From CAWAPS01 sp963783945 (lineage in GTDB: Bacteria > Actinomycetota > Acidimicrobiia > Acidimicrobiales > Palsa-688), in NCBI GenBank assembly GCA_963783945.1, contig CAWAPS010000029.1, positions 1 to 64,000 of the forward strand: a DNA stretch of 64,000 nucleotides, read 5' to 3'. The first letter of the stretch is position 1. Every line of letters begins with the position of its first letter. Below, one piece after another: positions 1 to 8,132 of the stretch. Made by a program: the position numbers and the translations under genes. The notes below the pieces were generated by a model. It was given only the letters and a program-made list of their open reading frames with translations, did no database searches and had not been told where the DNA came from.

Positions 1-42
1 TCGAAGGCCGCGGCCGACCAGGTCGCCCGCCAGGCCTGGTAG
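1..42 (+). CDS. 3' end of an unidentified gene (partial)
   Basis: Reading from base 1, 13 codons run to a TAG stop at 40-42. Every codon before the stop ends in G or C, as in the window's real genes, and the residues (SKAAADQVARQAW) look like an amphipathic C-terminal helix. The rest of the gene lies outside the window, so no function can be given. Bases 43-238 then hold no recognisable gene. Confidence 0.35.
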   Translation, partial: SKAAADQVARQAW

Positions 43-238
43 CGGTCTACCCACATGGCGTGGTCCTAACCCCCGAAACCGACAACTAAGACCGCCGGGC
101 CCAGGCCGAGCCCGGCCTGCATAGAAGGAGCGCGGCTCGGGTTAGACCCGCCCGCCGTCGGGTAGATGGCGAGCGGGGGAGGCTGGGTCTGAGCGGCCGT
201 CCCCGGGATCGAGATCACAGCAGAAAGGCGAGAGCAAA

Positions 239-808
239 ATGGCTGACGAGTTGTCCGGCAAGAGGATCGTGTTCCTGGTGGCGAACGAGGGCATAGAGCA
301 AGTTGAGCTCACCCGCCCGTGGGAGGCGATCCAAGAAGCTGGGGGTAAAGCCGTCCTTGCTGCCCCGGAGCCAGGTAAGGCCCAAGCGTTCAATCATCTG
401 GAGAGGGCGGACACCTTCCACGTAGACGTCACCACCGATCACCTACGCGTGGGAGAGTTTGATGGCGTCGTTCTTCCGGGAGGGGTAGCAAACCCCGACC
501 GCCTGCGTACTGATGACCAGGCCATCCGCTTTCTACGGGATTTCTTCGAAGCGGGGAAACCAGTAGCGGTGATCTGCCATGGCCCCTGGTCCCTGGTCGA
601 GGCGGACGTAGTCCGGGATAGGCATCTGACCTCGTGGCCTAGCTTGCGAACCGACATCCGTAATGCCGGCGGCGAGTGGGCGGACAAACCGGTCATCGAG
701 TGCACCAACGGGCCCAACCTGCTGATCTCGAGCCGCAAGCCGGATGACCTCGACTCCTTCTGCGCTGCACTGGTTCGCGGTTTCGCCCATGCCCACCAGG
801 CGGCCTGA
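239..808 (+). CDS. DJ-1/PfpI family protein (glutamine amidotransferase-like)
   Basis: 189 aa, the usual length for PfpI/YhbO/DJ-1 proteins. The nucleophile elbow AVICHGPW places the catalytic Cys at about 113 with His114. Glu20 in GIEQVEL matches the conserved acidic partner, and VVLPGGVANPD is the Gly-rich oxyanion-side loop. Members act as cytosolic proteases, deglycases or glyoxalases, usually in general or carbonyl stress; which activity applies here cannot be told. The ATG follows an AG-rich stretch (GAAAGGCGAGAG). The gene stands alone, downstream of a gene-poor start and upstream of a zone of degraded genes. Confidence 0.9.
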   Translation: MADELSGKRIVFLVANEGIEQVELTRPWEAIQEAGGKAVLAAPEPGKAQAFNHLERADTFHVDVTTDHLRVGEFDGVVLPGGVANPDRLRTDDQAIRFLRDFFEAGKPVAVICHGPWSLVEADVVRDRHLTSWPSLRTDIRNAGGEWADKPVIECTNGPNLLISSRKPDDLDSFCAALVRGFAHAHQAA

Positions 809-878
809 CAAACGGTCCCTGCGCACCCTCCGTGCGAGCCTTGGTCCTGAAGCTCTGAATCAGTTCCATCCCCACCAG

Positions 879-1740
879 TCATGATGGACGAGTCGCTTCG
901 GCCACGCCAAGCGAGCCTGAACGCGGCGTCTCGCCCGTTCGGCGGGCGGGCTCGAGGCGCCGGCGTTCGTGGGATGTCGTAGCGTCCACGAAGACCTGTG
1001 TGATCTCGGGCGACAAGGCGCGGAGGCGGGTGTCGATCTCACAGCTCATCTGCTCGATATCGTCGGATGTCAGGCCGTGGACCAACTCGACCCGCACGGC
1101 GACCATCACCTCGTGAGCGCCCAGGTATCTCGTCAGTGACTCCACGAGGTGATCCACCATGGGGTGACCGCTCACTTCTTTGTCGATCGCCTTCACCAGG
1201 TCCGGGTCGACCGACTCGCCGATCAGCAAGCTCATGCTGTCTCGTGCCAAGGCCACCGCGGCGCAGATGAGCAGGACTCCGATGGCAGCCGAGGCCACCC
1301 CCTCCCAGTATCGGTGTCCCGTCACCTGGTGGAGCACCACACCAGCGGCGGCCAAGGCCAGACCTGCGACCGCGATGGCGTCTTCCGACGCCACCACCTT
1401 GAGAGCGGGGTCGGCGCTGATCTTGACGTGCTGCAGGGGGCGACGGTGAGCCTCGGCCGCCTCGCTCCGGATCTGACCAGTCGCCCGTAACAGCGAGACC
1501 CCCTCGAACCCGGCAGCCGCCGCCAGCACCACGTAGTTCAGCGTCCAGTGATCTCCTCGCCCCGACGTATGAAAGGCGCTGTAGGCCTTCGAAGAACGAG
1601 AACCCTCCGCCGGCCACGAATATCCCGACAGCCGCGATAAGCGACCAGAAGAATCGCTCCGCGCCGTAGCCGAACGGGTGCCGTTGATCGGGCGGCCGTT
1701 CGCTTCGGTGCACGGCTCGAAACCAGGGTTTCTCTGGCAT
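879..1740 (-). pseudogene. Cation diffusion facilitator (CDF) transporter, truncated and frameshifted
   Basis: Two reading frames together give most of a CDF family metal/proton antiporter. The upstream part (from about 1740 down to 1575) encodes the RPPDQRHPFGYG motif and a membrane helix ending FSFFEGLQ. The expected continuation (NYVVLAAAAGFEG, then a cytoplasmic C-terminal domain with HPMVDHLVESL and EVMVAVRVEL) is in another frame from about 1570 to 879. This places a frameshift near 1565-1580. The first two transmembrane helices, with the metal-binding HxxxD region, are missing upstream, where the sequence is unrelated. Both lesions argue for a dead gene rather than a sequencing error alone. 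Confidence 0.8.
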
Positions 1741-1763
1741 CCACCTGGGTACCTATAGCCAGC

Positions 1764-2138
1764 GTGGCTACTGAGAAGCAAAAGGTTGCCGCCCGTCGGA
1801 ACCTGGAAAAGGCGCGAGCCGCACGGTCGGGCCGGAGAGTCCGGACGGAGTCATCCGGTCTGTCCACCCACGAAAAAAACCAGATGCCGGATAACGTGTT
1901 CGCCTTCCCAAGAGAGCGCAAAGAGCCGTTGACCGACGCCAACCACGTCCGCAATGCCGTCGCTCGTTTTGATCAGGTGGTACAAGCGCTTGGAGCACCT
2001 GCTAGTGAAGATCGAGCGCAGAAAGGCAAACTCGCCGGACTTGGCCGGTCTGGTAACGGAGATGATGGACACTTTCCTGCGCTATGGCCGTCTTTGTCGG
2101 CAGATAGCTTGGCCTGGCCTGGCCAGAGAATGCGCTGA
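1764..2138 (+). CDS. Small basic protein with DUF6582-like segment, probably degraded
   Basis: 124 aa from a GTG start. The first 20 residues (ATEKQKVAARRNLEKARAA) are a Lys/Arg/Ala-rich helix common at the start of small actinobacterial proteins. Residues 40-70 (FAFPRERKEPLTDANHVRNA, then VARFDQV) match from memory the DUF6582 core. In that family the core continues into a conserved Trp/Lys-rich tail; here the sequence after DQV is unrelated and ends early. It could be a 3'-disrupted remnant, consistent with the broken genes on both sides. Confidence 0.5.
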   Translation: MATEKQKVAARRNLEKARAARSGRRVRTESSGLSTHEKNQMPDNVFAFPRERKEPLTDANHVRNAVARFDQVVQALGAPASEDRAQKGKLAGLGRSGNGDDGHFPALWPSLSADSLAWPGQRMR

Positions 2139-2346
2139 GCCCGAGCTCGATGGCCTTGTCACCAGAATCTCCTCGGCCGAGGGCGTCATACTGTCCCATC
2201 CGCACCCGCATCTCCTTTCGCTCGGCGTTTTGTCCAGGCTCACCACCCGAGTGGCGTCATGGTGGGACCAGGTCCGTGACCGCACCACTCCCGCGACCGG
2301 ACTCCGGACTCATTCCGAACGGCTCGATACGACAAAGCCGGATTAG
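1954..2346 (+). CDS. Hypothetical protein, doubtful
   Basis: 130 codons overlapping the end of the DUF6582-like frame in another frame. Third-position GC is fairly high and the product looks helical (GLVTEMMDTFLRYGRLCRQI; later SRLTTRVASWWDQV), so it may be a genuine or decaying coding stretch. No family is recognised and no good ribosome binding site precedes the ATG. It may instead be the continuation of a damaged gene. Bases 2347-2603 after it contain nothing I can assign. Confidence 0.3.
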   Translation: MPSLVLIRWYKRLEHLLVKIERRKANSPDLAGLVTEMMDTFLRYGRLCRQIAWPGLARECAEPELDGLVTRISSAEGVILSHPHPHLLSLGVLSRLTTRVASWWDQVRDRTTPATGLRTHSERLDTTKPD

Positions 2347-2603
2347 CATCCCGAAAGCGTCTGAGCAAGACGATCGGGCTAGACGGCATTGAGGGCCGGA
2401 AGCACCTCCGGGTTGTCATTTTCTTTTGATTAGCGACCGGCGGATACGGGTAGTCGATTCCTCGAGATCGGTCGTGGCGAAGCTGGTTCGGGCCAAGAGA
2501 CAACTGGAGACCGAAGCGTGGGGTGACGATTCCCCCGAGGGGAAAACCCGGCGTGCCCTGCTCATCGCCGGGACCTCGGTGGCTCCCAACACATTAGCCC
2601 TGG

Positions 2604-3317
2604 GTGTCGACCGTGAACGGAACGTCATGGTGGGCCATCACCAATGTCTTTCTGGTCCTCGGTACGATCACCGCCGCCGTCGGGGCGCTCTACTGTTTCC
2701 GTCAACGACATCTGAAACGGCTCCTGGCGTTTTCCACGGTCAGCCCACTGGGTTTGACTGTCACACCTGTGTACGTGATCGGCCACGGTCTGGTCAAAGC
2801 CGCCTTGTTCCTGTGCGTGGGCATCGTGCTCCACCGGCTCGGCTCGGTCGACGAAACCGCGCTTCACGGTCGCGGCCGCCATTTGCGGGCTACCGGCATG
2901 GTGTTCGTCCTGGCCAGCCTCGGGCTGATCGACACCCCACCGTTCGCGACCTACCTCGGAGCAGGGTGGATAGGCGACAGCGCCAACGTCCACAGCTACC
3001 CGTGGGTGACCGCCGTCATCGTGTCATCTTCGATCATCGTCGGGGGAGCGATACTGCGGGTGGCAGGGGGAGTCTTCTACGGCATAGGTGACCCCCCGCC
3101 CGAAGACAGCCGAATGAGACAAGAGGCCTCCGAGGAGACCTCCGAGACAGAGACGGGCAAGGGACGGACACCGCTCACCATGATCGTACCCGCCGCCCTT
3201 TTGCTCCCCCTGGCTGCCGGCGTCGCCCTCGTTCCCCACCTCGGCGAGGGGGTCCAGCAAGGAGCACTCGCCTACAGGATCAGAAGGGTGTCCACCAGGC
3301 GGGCCATCGACCCCTGA
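2604..3317 (+). pseudogene. Fragment of a proton-conducting antiporter/NADH dehydrogenase-like subunit (MnhD/HyfB/NuoL family)
   Basis: The segment LGTITAAVGALYCFRQRHLK then RLLAFSTVS is the core of MrpD/HyfB/NuoL proteins, and VIGHGLVKAALFLCVGIVLH with GSVDE and LHGRGR is the next conserved block. Full-length relatives have about 500 residues. Here about 200 N-terminal residues are missing, and a loop of some 15-20 residues between FSTVS and the GHGLVKAAL helix is deleted. Several membrane helices and a charged C-terminus follow. The combination indicates a decayed gene. The neighbouring broken CDF gene suggests that a former ion-transport region is eroding here. Confidence 0.7.
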
Positions 3318-3416
3318 GATTGGGATTCGGGTCACCGCTGGCGGGTAGGACAAGACCGTGATCAGAGCCTGCGACAAGGTGGCCAGTGCCGGCAACACGG
3401 ACGCCGGCACGGTGGT

Positions 3417-4382
3417 TTGTTTGGGAGCAGACTTGACGCGGAGCAACAGTTGACCAAGGCGGCGAAGCGGGCGAGCCTAGCGGTGGGGGCCTTGGACCGC
3501 ATCGAGACCAGCGCGCTTCTCGATCGAGTCGGCCAACCTCTCAATACCGCTGCCCATAAATTTCTCAGGCCGGGTCGTCTGCGTGACGTCTTGTCTGGCA
3601 CAAGTATCGGCCACCCGATTCATCCGGCCGTCGTGTCAGTGCCGGTCGGCTGCTGGACCGGGGCGTTGATCGCAGACGCCTGCCGCGAGTGGCGGGCCGG
3701 GCGGGTGCTGACTGCAGCAGGGGTACTGACCGCGGCGCCGGTGGCAGCTGCGGGCCTTTCCGACTGGGCTGATACCACCGGTGCCGAACAACGGCTCGGT
3801 GTGGTCCACCTCGGCGCCAATCTGGTTGCGACGGCGTTGTACGCGACCAGCTGGTGGGCCCGGGCTAGGGGCCGGCATCGCCTTGGTGTCGGACTGGGCC
3901 TGGCCGGAGCTGTGTCCGCGGCGACGGGAGGTTGGATGGGAGGCCACATGGCCTACGGGCTAGGCGTGGGTGTGGACACCAACTCGTTCGATGGGGGGCC
4001 TACCGATTGGACGCCGGTGATCGAGGGATCTGCCGAAACCGGTAGGGTGCGGGCGGCGCAGGCGGCCGGTATCGGTCTTGTACTTATCGATACCGACGGT
4101 GGTGCCGGTCCGACACGGGAGAGAGTACGTGTCCTGGCTAACCGTTGTGGCCATAGAGGAGGGCCGCTGGCCGACGGGCGACTGACCGGCGACTGCATAC
4201 AGTGTCCGTGGCACCAAAGCGAGTTCGACGTCCACTCCGGTGCGGTGCGGCGGGGTCCGGCCGTAGTCCCTCAACCCGTCTACGCGGTCCGGGATGGGGA
4301 TCAGGGATTGGAGGTGCGGCGCGACGAGCCGCGCTCGCTTCGGGTCAACAGCGTCCGCCCGAAGTCGCCCCGCCTGGCATGA
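3417..4382 (+). CDS. DUF2231 membrane domain fused to a Rieske [2Fe-2S] domain
   Basis: 321 aa from a TTG start. Residues 60-190 form a DUF2231-like four-helix membrane domain that begins GTSIGHPIHPAVVSVPVG and contains several Gly/Ala-rich helices. Residues 210-305 form a Rieske domain: RCGHRGGPLADG supplies Cys and His, and CIQCPWHQSEFD supplies the second Cys/His pair. It is likely an electron-transfer protein anchored in the membrane with the cluster on one face. Its stop codon overlaps the ATG of the acyl-CoA dehydrogenase gene (ATGA), so it probably belongs to the five-gene cassette and could feed electrons to or from that enzyme; this role is inferred. Confidence 0.85.
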   Translation: MFGSRLDAEQQLTKAAKRASLAVGALDRIETSALLDRVGQPLNTAAHKFLRPGRLRDVLSGTSIGHPIHPAVVSVPVGCWTGALIADACREWRAGRVLTAAGVLTAAPVAAAGLSDWADTTGAEQRLGVVHLGANLVATALYATSWWARARGRHRLGVGLGLAGAVSAATGGWMGGHMAYGLGVGVDTNSFDGGPTDWTPVIEGSAETGRVRAAQAAGIGLVLIDTDGGAGPTRERVRVLANRCGHRGGPLADGRLTGDCIQCPWHQSEFDVHSGAVRRGPAVVPQPVYAVRDGDQGLEVRRDEPRSLRVNSVRPKSPRLA

Positions 4383-5347
4383 CTCCCGGCTCGGGGGCGC
4401 CTGGACCTATAACGATCGACCTGCTCACCGCGGCTTGTGAGCAGGCCCGGTGCTGGCCCCTTCCGGGCTCCGGAGAAACCTTCCGCCGGTTTCGTCTGCT
4501 CTGTTCGCTGGCTCGCTCAGATTTGGTGCTCGGGCGGTTGGTCGAGGCTCACGCTGACGCCGTCGCCATTACCCGTGAGCTGAACGGCGACATCGTTGAC
4601 GAAGGGGAGCGCTGGGGAGTGTGGGCGGCCGGACCGCCTGACAGTTTGGTCGGGTTTCGCACGGCTGACGGATGGGGAATCGAGGGGACGAAGCAGTGGT
4701 GTTCCGGTGCGACGCTCCTCGATCACGCGTTGGTAGACGCCTCGACCGCCGGGGGCCAGCAACTCTTTGCCGTCGACCTGAGCGACCCAGGGATATCCAT
4801 TCAGCCGGCGGCCTGGGTCGGGGCGGGCATGACCCGAGCGGACACTCGCACTGTGAGCTTTGAGGGCGTAAGCGCGGATCCGGTCGGCGCTCCTGGACAG
4901 TATCTCTCGCGCCCGGGTTTCTGGGCCGGGGCCATCGGGGTGGCGGCCTGCTGGCACGGCGGAACGCTTGCAGTCGCGGCCGCCCTGCTCGCCCGGTCGA
5001 GGGGCAGTTGCGATCCGCACCTGCTGGCGCACCTCGGGGCCGTGTACGTCGCGCTAGCCGAGAATCGGGCTGTTCTGGGCGACGCGGCGCGCCGGATCGA
5101 CCGCCACGGGGGCGGGGATCTCGCCATGGTCGCCCGGGCCGCCCGCACCACCATCGAGCGAAACTCGACCGAGGTGATCGACCGGGTGGGAAGGGCTCTC
5201 GGCCCGGCCCCCCTTGCCCACGACGCCGTCCATTCCTCAGCTGTGGCCGACCTGGCGGTCTACGTCCGCCAGCATCATGCCGAGCGGGATCTAGAGCAAA
5301 TCGGGCGTGACCTGGCGACAACTCAAGACGCCTGGGGCAGCTGGTGA
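4379..5347 (+). CDS. Short acyl-CoA dehydrogenase-like flavoprotein
   Basis: 322 aa, about 60 shorter than ordinary acyl-CoA dehydrogenases. The start is the ATG that overlaps the preceding stop (ATGA). The middle beta domain is visible (GWGIEGTKQWCSGA, then DHALVDAS and FAVDL). The C-terminal helical domain ends AVADLAVYVRQHHAERDLEQ, which I associate with a subfamily found beside PIG-L and glycosyltransferase genes. The C-terminal catalytic Glu motif of short-chain enzymes (YEGT-like) is not visible, so the reaction may not be beta-oxidation. It presumably binds FAD and oxidises an acyl or other thioester. The 3' end overlaps the PIG-L gene. Confidence 0.8.
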   Translation: MTPGSGAPGPITIDLLTAACEQARCWPLPGSGETFRRFRLLCSLARSDLVLGRLVEAHADAVAITRELNGDIVDEGERWGVWAAGPPDSLVGFRTADGWGIEGTKQWCSGATLLDHALVDASTAGGQQLFAVDLSDPGISIQPAAWVGAGMTRADTRTVSFEGVSADPVGAPGQYLSRPGFWAGAIGVAACWHGGTLAVAAALLARSRGSCDPHLLAHLGAVYVALAENRAVLGDAARRIDRHGGGDLAMVARAARTTIERNSTEVIDRVGRALGPAPLAHDAVHSSAVADLAVYVRQHHAERDLEQIGRDLATTQDAWGSW

Positions 5348-6060
5348 CCTGGAGTCCCACGCTTCAGGGTGGGGGTACGCCGGAGGAGGTGTGGCAAGAC
5401 TGCAAGGAGCTCGACCGGCTACCCATCTGGGACCCGGCCACGCCGCCGTCGGGTCGAGTCGTGGTGATAGCCCCTCATCCCGACGACGAGATCCTCGGCC
5501 CGGGGGGCACGGTGGCCTTGCTTGCCGCGGCCGGCGCCGAAGTGTGGCTGATCGCGGTCACCGACGGAGAGAGCAGTCATAGGGGCCAGCAAGCCCAAAT
5601 GCGGCGTGTTCGCCCCCTCGAATCGGCAGTCGCTGCCCGCCGGCTCGGGTTCATCCCGAACGAAACCTGGCGCCTCGGGCACGCCGACGGGGCGGTCGAC
5701 GAGGTCGGGTTGCCAGCCGAGCTGGCGCGGTTGGTCTGCCCTGGAGATCTGGTGCTGGCGCCGTGGTGGCACGACGGGCATCCCGATCACGACCGGGTAG
5801 GGCGAGCAGCCCGAGCCGCGACATTCGCCATGGCAGGACGCATGATGGCCTACCTGGTCTGGGCCTGGCACTGGGCCTCACCGTACGGCGGCATCCCGTG
5901 GTCGCGGGCCTGCCGGGTAGAGCTCGGTCCCCGGCTGGCCCAGCGCAAAGCGGAAGCGGTCGGGTGCTTCGAGTCCCAGGTGGAGGGGCCCGATCCGATT
6001 CTCGGCCCTCACGTGGTGCGGCGGCTGACCCGCGACTTCGAGGTCTTCCTGCACCCATGA
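5344..6060 (+). CDS. PIG-L (LmbE-like) family deacetylase
   Basis: 238 aa. The zinc-binding and catalytic motif APHPDDEILGPGG lies at about 44-56, and WWHDGHPDHDRVGRA at about 140-154 supplies the third zinc ligand region; both are diagnostic of PIG-L enzymes. The family removes N-acetyl groups from GlcNAc-containing substrates such as GlcNAc-PI, the mycothiol precursor GlcNAc-Ins, or bacillithiol and antibiotic precursors. The GTG start overlaps the dehydrogenase stop, and the end overlaps the methyltransferase ATG. Being with a glycosyltransferase, a methyltransferase and a dehydrogenase, it probably deacetylates a pathway intermediate rather than the mycothiol precursor. Confidence 0.93.
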   Translation: MTWSPTLQGGGTPEEVWQDCKELDRLPIWDPATPPSGRVVVIAPHPDDEILGPGGTVALLAAAGAEVWLIAVTDGESSHRGQQAQMRRVRPLESAVAARRLGFIPNETWRLGHADGAVDEVGLPAELARLVCPGDLVLAPWWHDGHPDHDRVGRAARAATFAMAGRMMAYLVWAWHWASPYGGIPWSRACRVELGPRLAQRKAEAVGCFESQVEGPDPILGPHVVRRLTRDFEVFLHP

Positions 6061-6650
6061 CGCTGCCACCACAGTACTTCGACGACCTATATGCCGGCGA
6101 AGCGGACCCCTGGGGCTTTCGCACTCGCTGGTACGAGCACCGGAAGCGAAGGCTCACCATGGCCGCGCTCCCGGACGAGCACTACCACACGGTGTTCGAA
6201 CCCGGTTGCTCCATTGGTCTGCTCAGCGCCGAGCTGGCCGGGCGTGCCGACTGCGTGCTGTCGATGGACGTGTCGGCAGCCGCGTTGCGGCGGGCAGCAG
6301 AAACCGTGCCGGTGAACGTCGAGCTCGTAAGGGGCGCGGTGCCCGGGAACTGGCCGGACAGAACATTCGATCTCGTCGTACTGTCCGAGGTGGGCTATTA
6401 CCTCGATGGCCATGATTGCCAGCAGCTGGCGGAGCTCGCGGTGACCTCCACACGCGACCTGATGGCTATCCACTGGCGCCATCCGGTCCCGGACTACCCG
6501 CTCAGCGGGGACGAGGTTCACAAGATTCTCGACATCGGCGCTGGCGCGCACGGACTCTCGCGTGTGGTGAGGCACCTGGAGGTCGACGTCCGGGTCGAGG
6601 TGTGGAGTCGAGACAGCCGGTCCGTGGCCGCCCGCACTGGACTGGTGTGA
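6057..6650 (+). CDS. NodS-like SAM-dependent methyltransferase
   Basis: 197 aa. It opens YFDDLYAGEADPWGFRTRWY, the signature N-terminus of NodS/SAM-MT proteins. SAM motif I is VFEPGCSIGLLSAELAG at about 47-63, followed by an acidic residue after the second strand (LSMDVS). The post-motif FDLVVLSEVGYYL is also typical. In NodS the substrate is an amino group freed by a deacetylase (NodB) on a chito-oligosaccharide; here a PIG-L deacetylase precedes it, so N-methylation of a deacetylated amino sugar is a reasonable inference. The ATG overlaps the PIG-L stop, and the glycosyltransferase ATG follows the TGA directly. Confidence 0.9.
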   Translation: MTLPPQYFDDLYAGEADPWGFRTRWYEHRKRRLTMAALPDEHYHTVFEPGCSIGLLSAELAGRADCVLSMDVSAAALRRAAETVPVNVELVRGAVPGNWPDRTFDLVVLSEVGYYLDGHDCQQLAELAVTSTRDLMAIHWRHPVPDYPLSGDEVHKILDIGAGAHGLSRVVRHLEVDVRVEVWSRDSRSVAARTGLV

Positions 6651-7346
6651 ATGGTGAATCCCGAGATTCGATGGGTCGGAGTGGTCGTGCCCGCACGCAA
6701 CGAGGGAGACCTCCTTTCCGGATGCCTGGAGAATTTGACAGCAGCAGCCAGGATCGTCGAGGTGCCTGTACGGATAGTGGTGGTGCTCGACGACTGCACG
6801 GACGGCAGCGGCGCCGTGTGCGACCACCTGGGCATCGACTCGATTCACATACGGGCCCGCAACGTTGGACAAGCTCGCGCCACGGGATTCGACGCCTTGA
6901 TCGGCGGAGAGGCATCTCCCGCTTCGGTCTGGCTGGCCAGCACAGACGCCGATACGCAGGTGGAGGTTACCTGGATCCGCGACCAACTCGAGCTGGCCCG
7001 CTCAGGGACCGATGTCGTGATCGGAGTGGTGCGCCTGAGCAGTGACGAAACCTCACTCGAGCGGCGCTCGGCTCACGAAGCCGATTACGCCAAGCTGTTC
7101 GCCAAGGACGGCTCGCACGGGCACGTACACGGGGCCAATCTCGGTGTGCGAGCCAACGTGTACCTCCGCGCCGGAGGATTCCCGCCCTTGCCCAACCACG
7201 AGGATCGGCATCTTGTGCGGCGGCTTCGAAGCCTGGGCGGCGTCACCATCGTTACCAGCCAGTCGCTCTCGGTGATCACGAGCGATCGCAGCAACGGGCG
7301 CTGCGATCAAGGTTTCGCCGCGACCTTGACCCGGCTGCCGCACTAA
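6651..7346 (+). CDS. Family 2 glycosyltransferase
   Basis: 231 aa, GT-A fold. It starts at the ATG immediately after the methyltransferase stop. VVVPARNEGDLLSGCLENL is the nucleotide-sugar-binding start, VVLDDCTDGS the following acidic strand, and STDADTQV carries the DxD motif for the metal-nucleotide. Later, HGANLGVRANVYLRAGGF and NHEDRHLVRRL are typical of acceptor and catalytic regions of GT2 enzymes. It lacks membrane helices and is probably cytosolic. As the last gene of the coupled cassette it likely attaches a sugar to, or builds, the substrate processed by the deacetylase and methyltransferase. Donor and acceptor are unknown. Confidence 0.9.
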   Translation: MVNPEIRWVGVVVPARNEGDLLSGCLENLTAAARIVEVPVRIVVVLDDCTDGSGAVCDHLGIDSIHIRARNVGQARATGFDALIGGEASPASVWLASTDADTQVEVTWIRDQLELARSGTDVVIGVVRLSSDETSLERRSAHEADYAKLFAKDGSHGHVHGANLGVRANVYLRAGGFPPLPNHEDRHLVRRLRSLGGVTIVTSQSLSVITSDRSNGRCDQGFAATLTRLPH

Positions 7347-7351
7347 ACGGT

Positions 7352-7960
7352 CTACGAACCACTCCCGGTGGCCTGGGCGCTACCGGAGGCTTGGTCATCG
7401 TCAGTGGGGGTCGGGCGGGTAAGGGAGCGGCGGAGTTCTGCCGCTTGCATGGCCTCCTCGAGTGAGTTGTACAGGGTGGTCTCCCCGTCGCTCTCGAGGG
7501 CATATTGCACGTTGTGGCTTCCCCAGTTGCTGCTCGGACCGGCCTCGATGATCTCCGCTATCGGCCCGCGGTTGTCCGTTTGCTCCTCTGTCATCCACTG
7601 ACGCCAACCGCTGTTGTTGTATGTCACCTGCCGCCAAGTAAGACGCGGCGGCTCGAGCAAGAGAAGTTCGGACACCCCGGTTATCTCGAACACCCGGCGT
7701 ACGATCGACTTGGCTCCTACCACCCCGAGGCTTCCGTCATCGGACGCTCGTCGATAGGCTCCGATCAATGCGTTGATTCCGGTCGAGTCCATGAAGGTTA
7801 CTTCGCTCAAGTCGACAATCACATCTGGCGAACCCTGCTGGGCATTGGACAGCGCGTCACAGACGGCTGGGCTCGAACTCATGTCCATCTCTCCACGGAC
7901 GAACACGATGGCGCGCCCGTTGTGGTTGACCACTCTTACCCCGAAGCTCTCGTCGATCAC
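7352..7960 (-). CDS. STAS domain protein with a C-terminal extension (anti-sigma factor antagonist-like)
   Basis: 202 aa. Residues 1-105 are a STAS domain with VFVRGEMDMSSSP and the phosphoswitch DLSEVTFMDSTGINAL; the Ser of DSTG is the site phosphorylated by RsbW/SpoIIAB-type kinases. After the domain comes an unusual tail of about 95 residues: a Trp-rich stretch (LTWRQVTYNNSGWRQW), a second compact segment (NWGSHNVQYALESDGETTLY, then NSLEEAMQAAE) and a Gly/Ser/Asp-rich end. Ordinary antagonists end after about 110 residues. It probably acts in a partner-switching pathway; no anti-sigma gene is adjacent, though an RsbW-like gene exists at 42791-43189. The gene is convergent with the glycosyltransferase. 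Confidence 0.85.
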   Translation of the reverse strand: MIDESFGVRVVNHNGRAIVFVRGEMDMSSSPAVCDALSNAQQGSPDVIVDLSEVTFMDSTGINALIGAYRRASDDGSLGVVGAKSIVRRVFEITGVSELLLLEPPRLTWRQVTYNNSGWRQWMTEEQTDNRGPIAEIIEAGPSSNWGSHNVQYALESDGETTLYNSLEEAMQAAELRRSLTRPTPTDDDQASGSAQATGSGS

Positions 7961-8132
7961 GGTCCCTTCACCTCATGTCGCAAGGCAACCCTTACTAAAG
8001 GCGTGGACGGCCTCTCCACGTGCCACCCGAAAGCGAGCCGATTGGCCCAACCCTCTGTTTTGAAGGCAGGGGGATGGTATCACCCGGAACACCGAAAACT
8101 GTTAGGTTCCAGTGGTCCCATTAGATCTGGTG

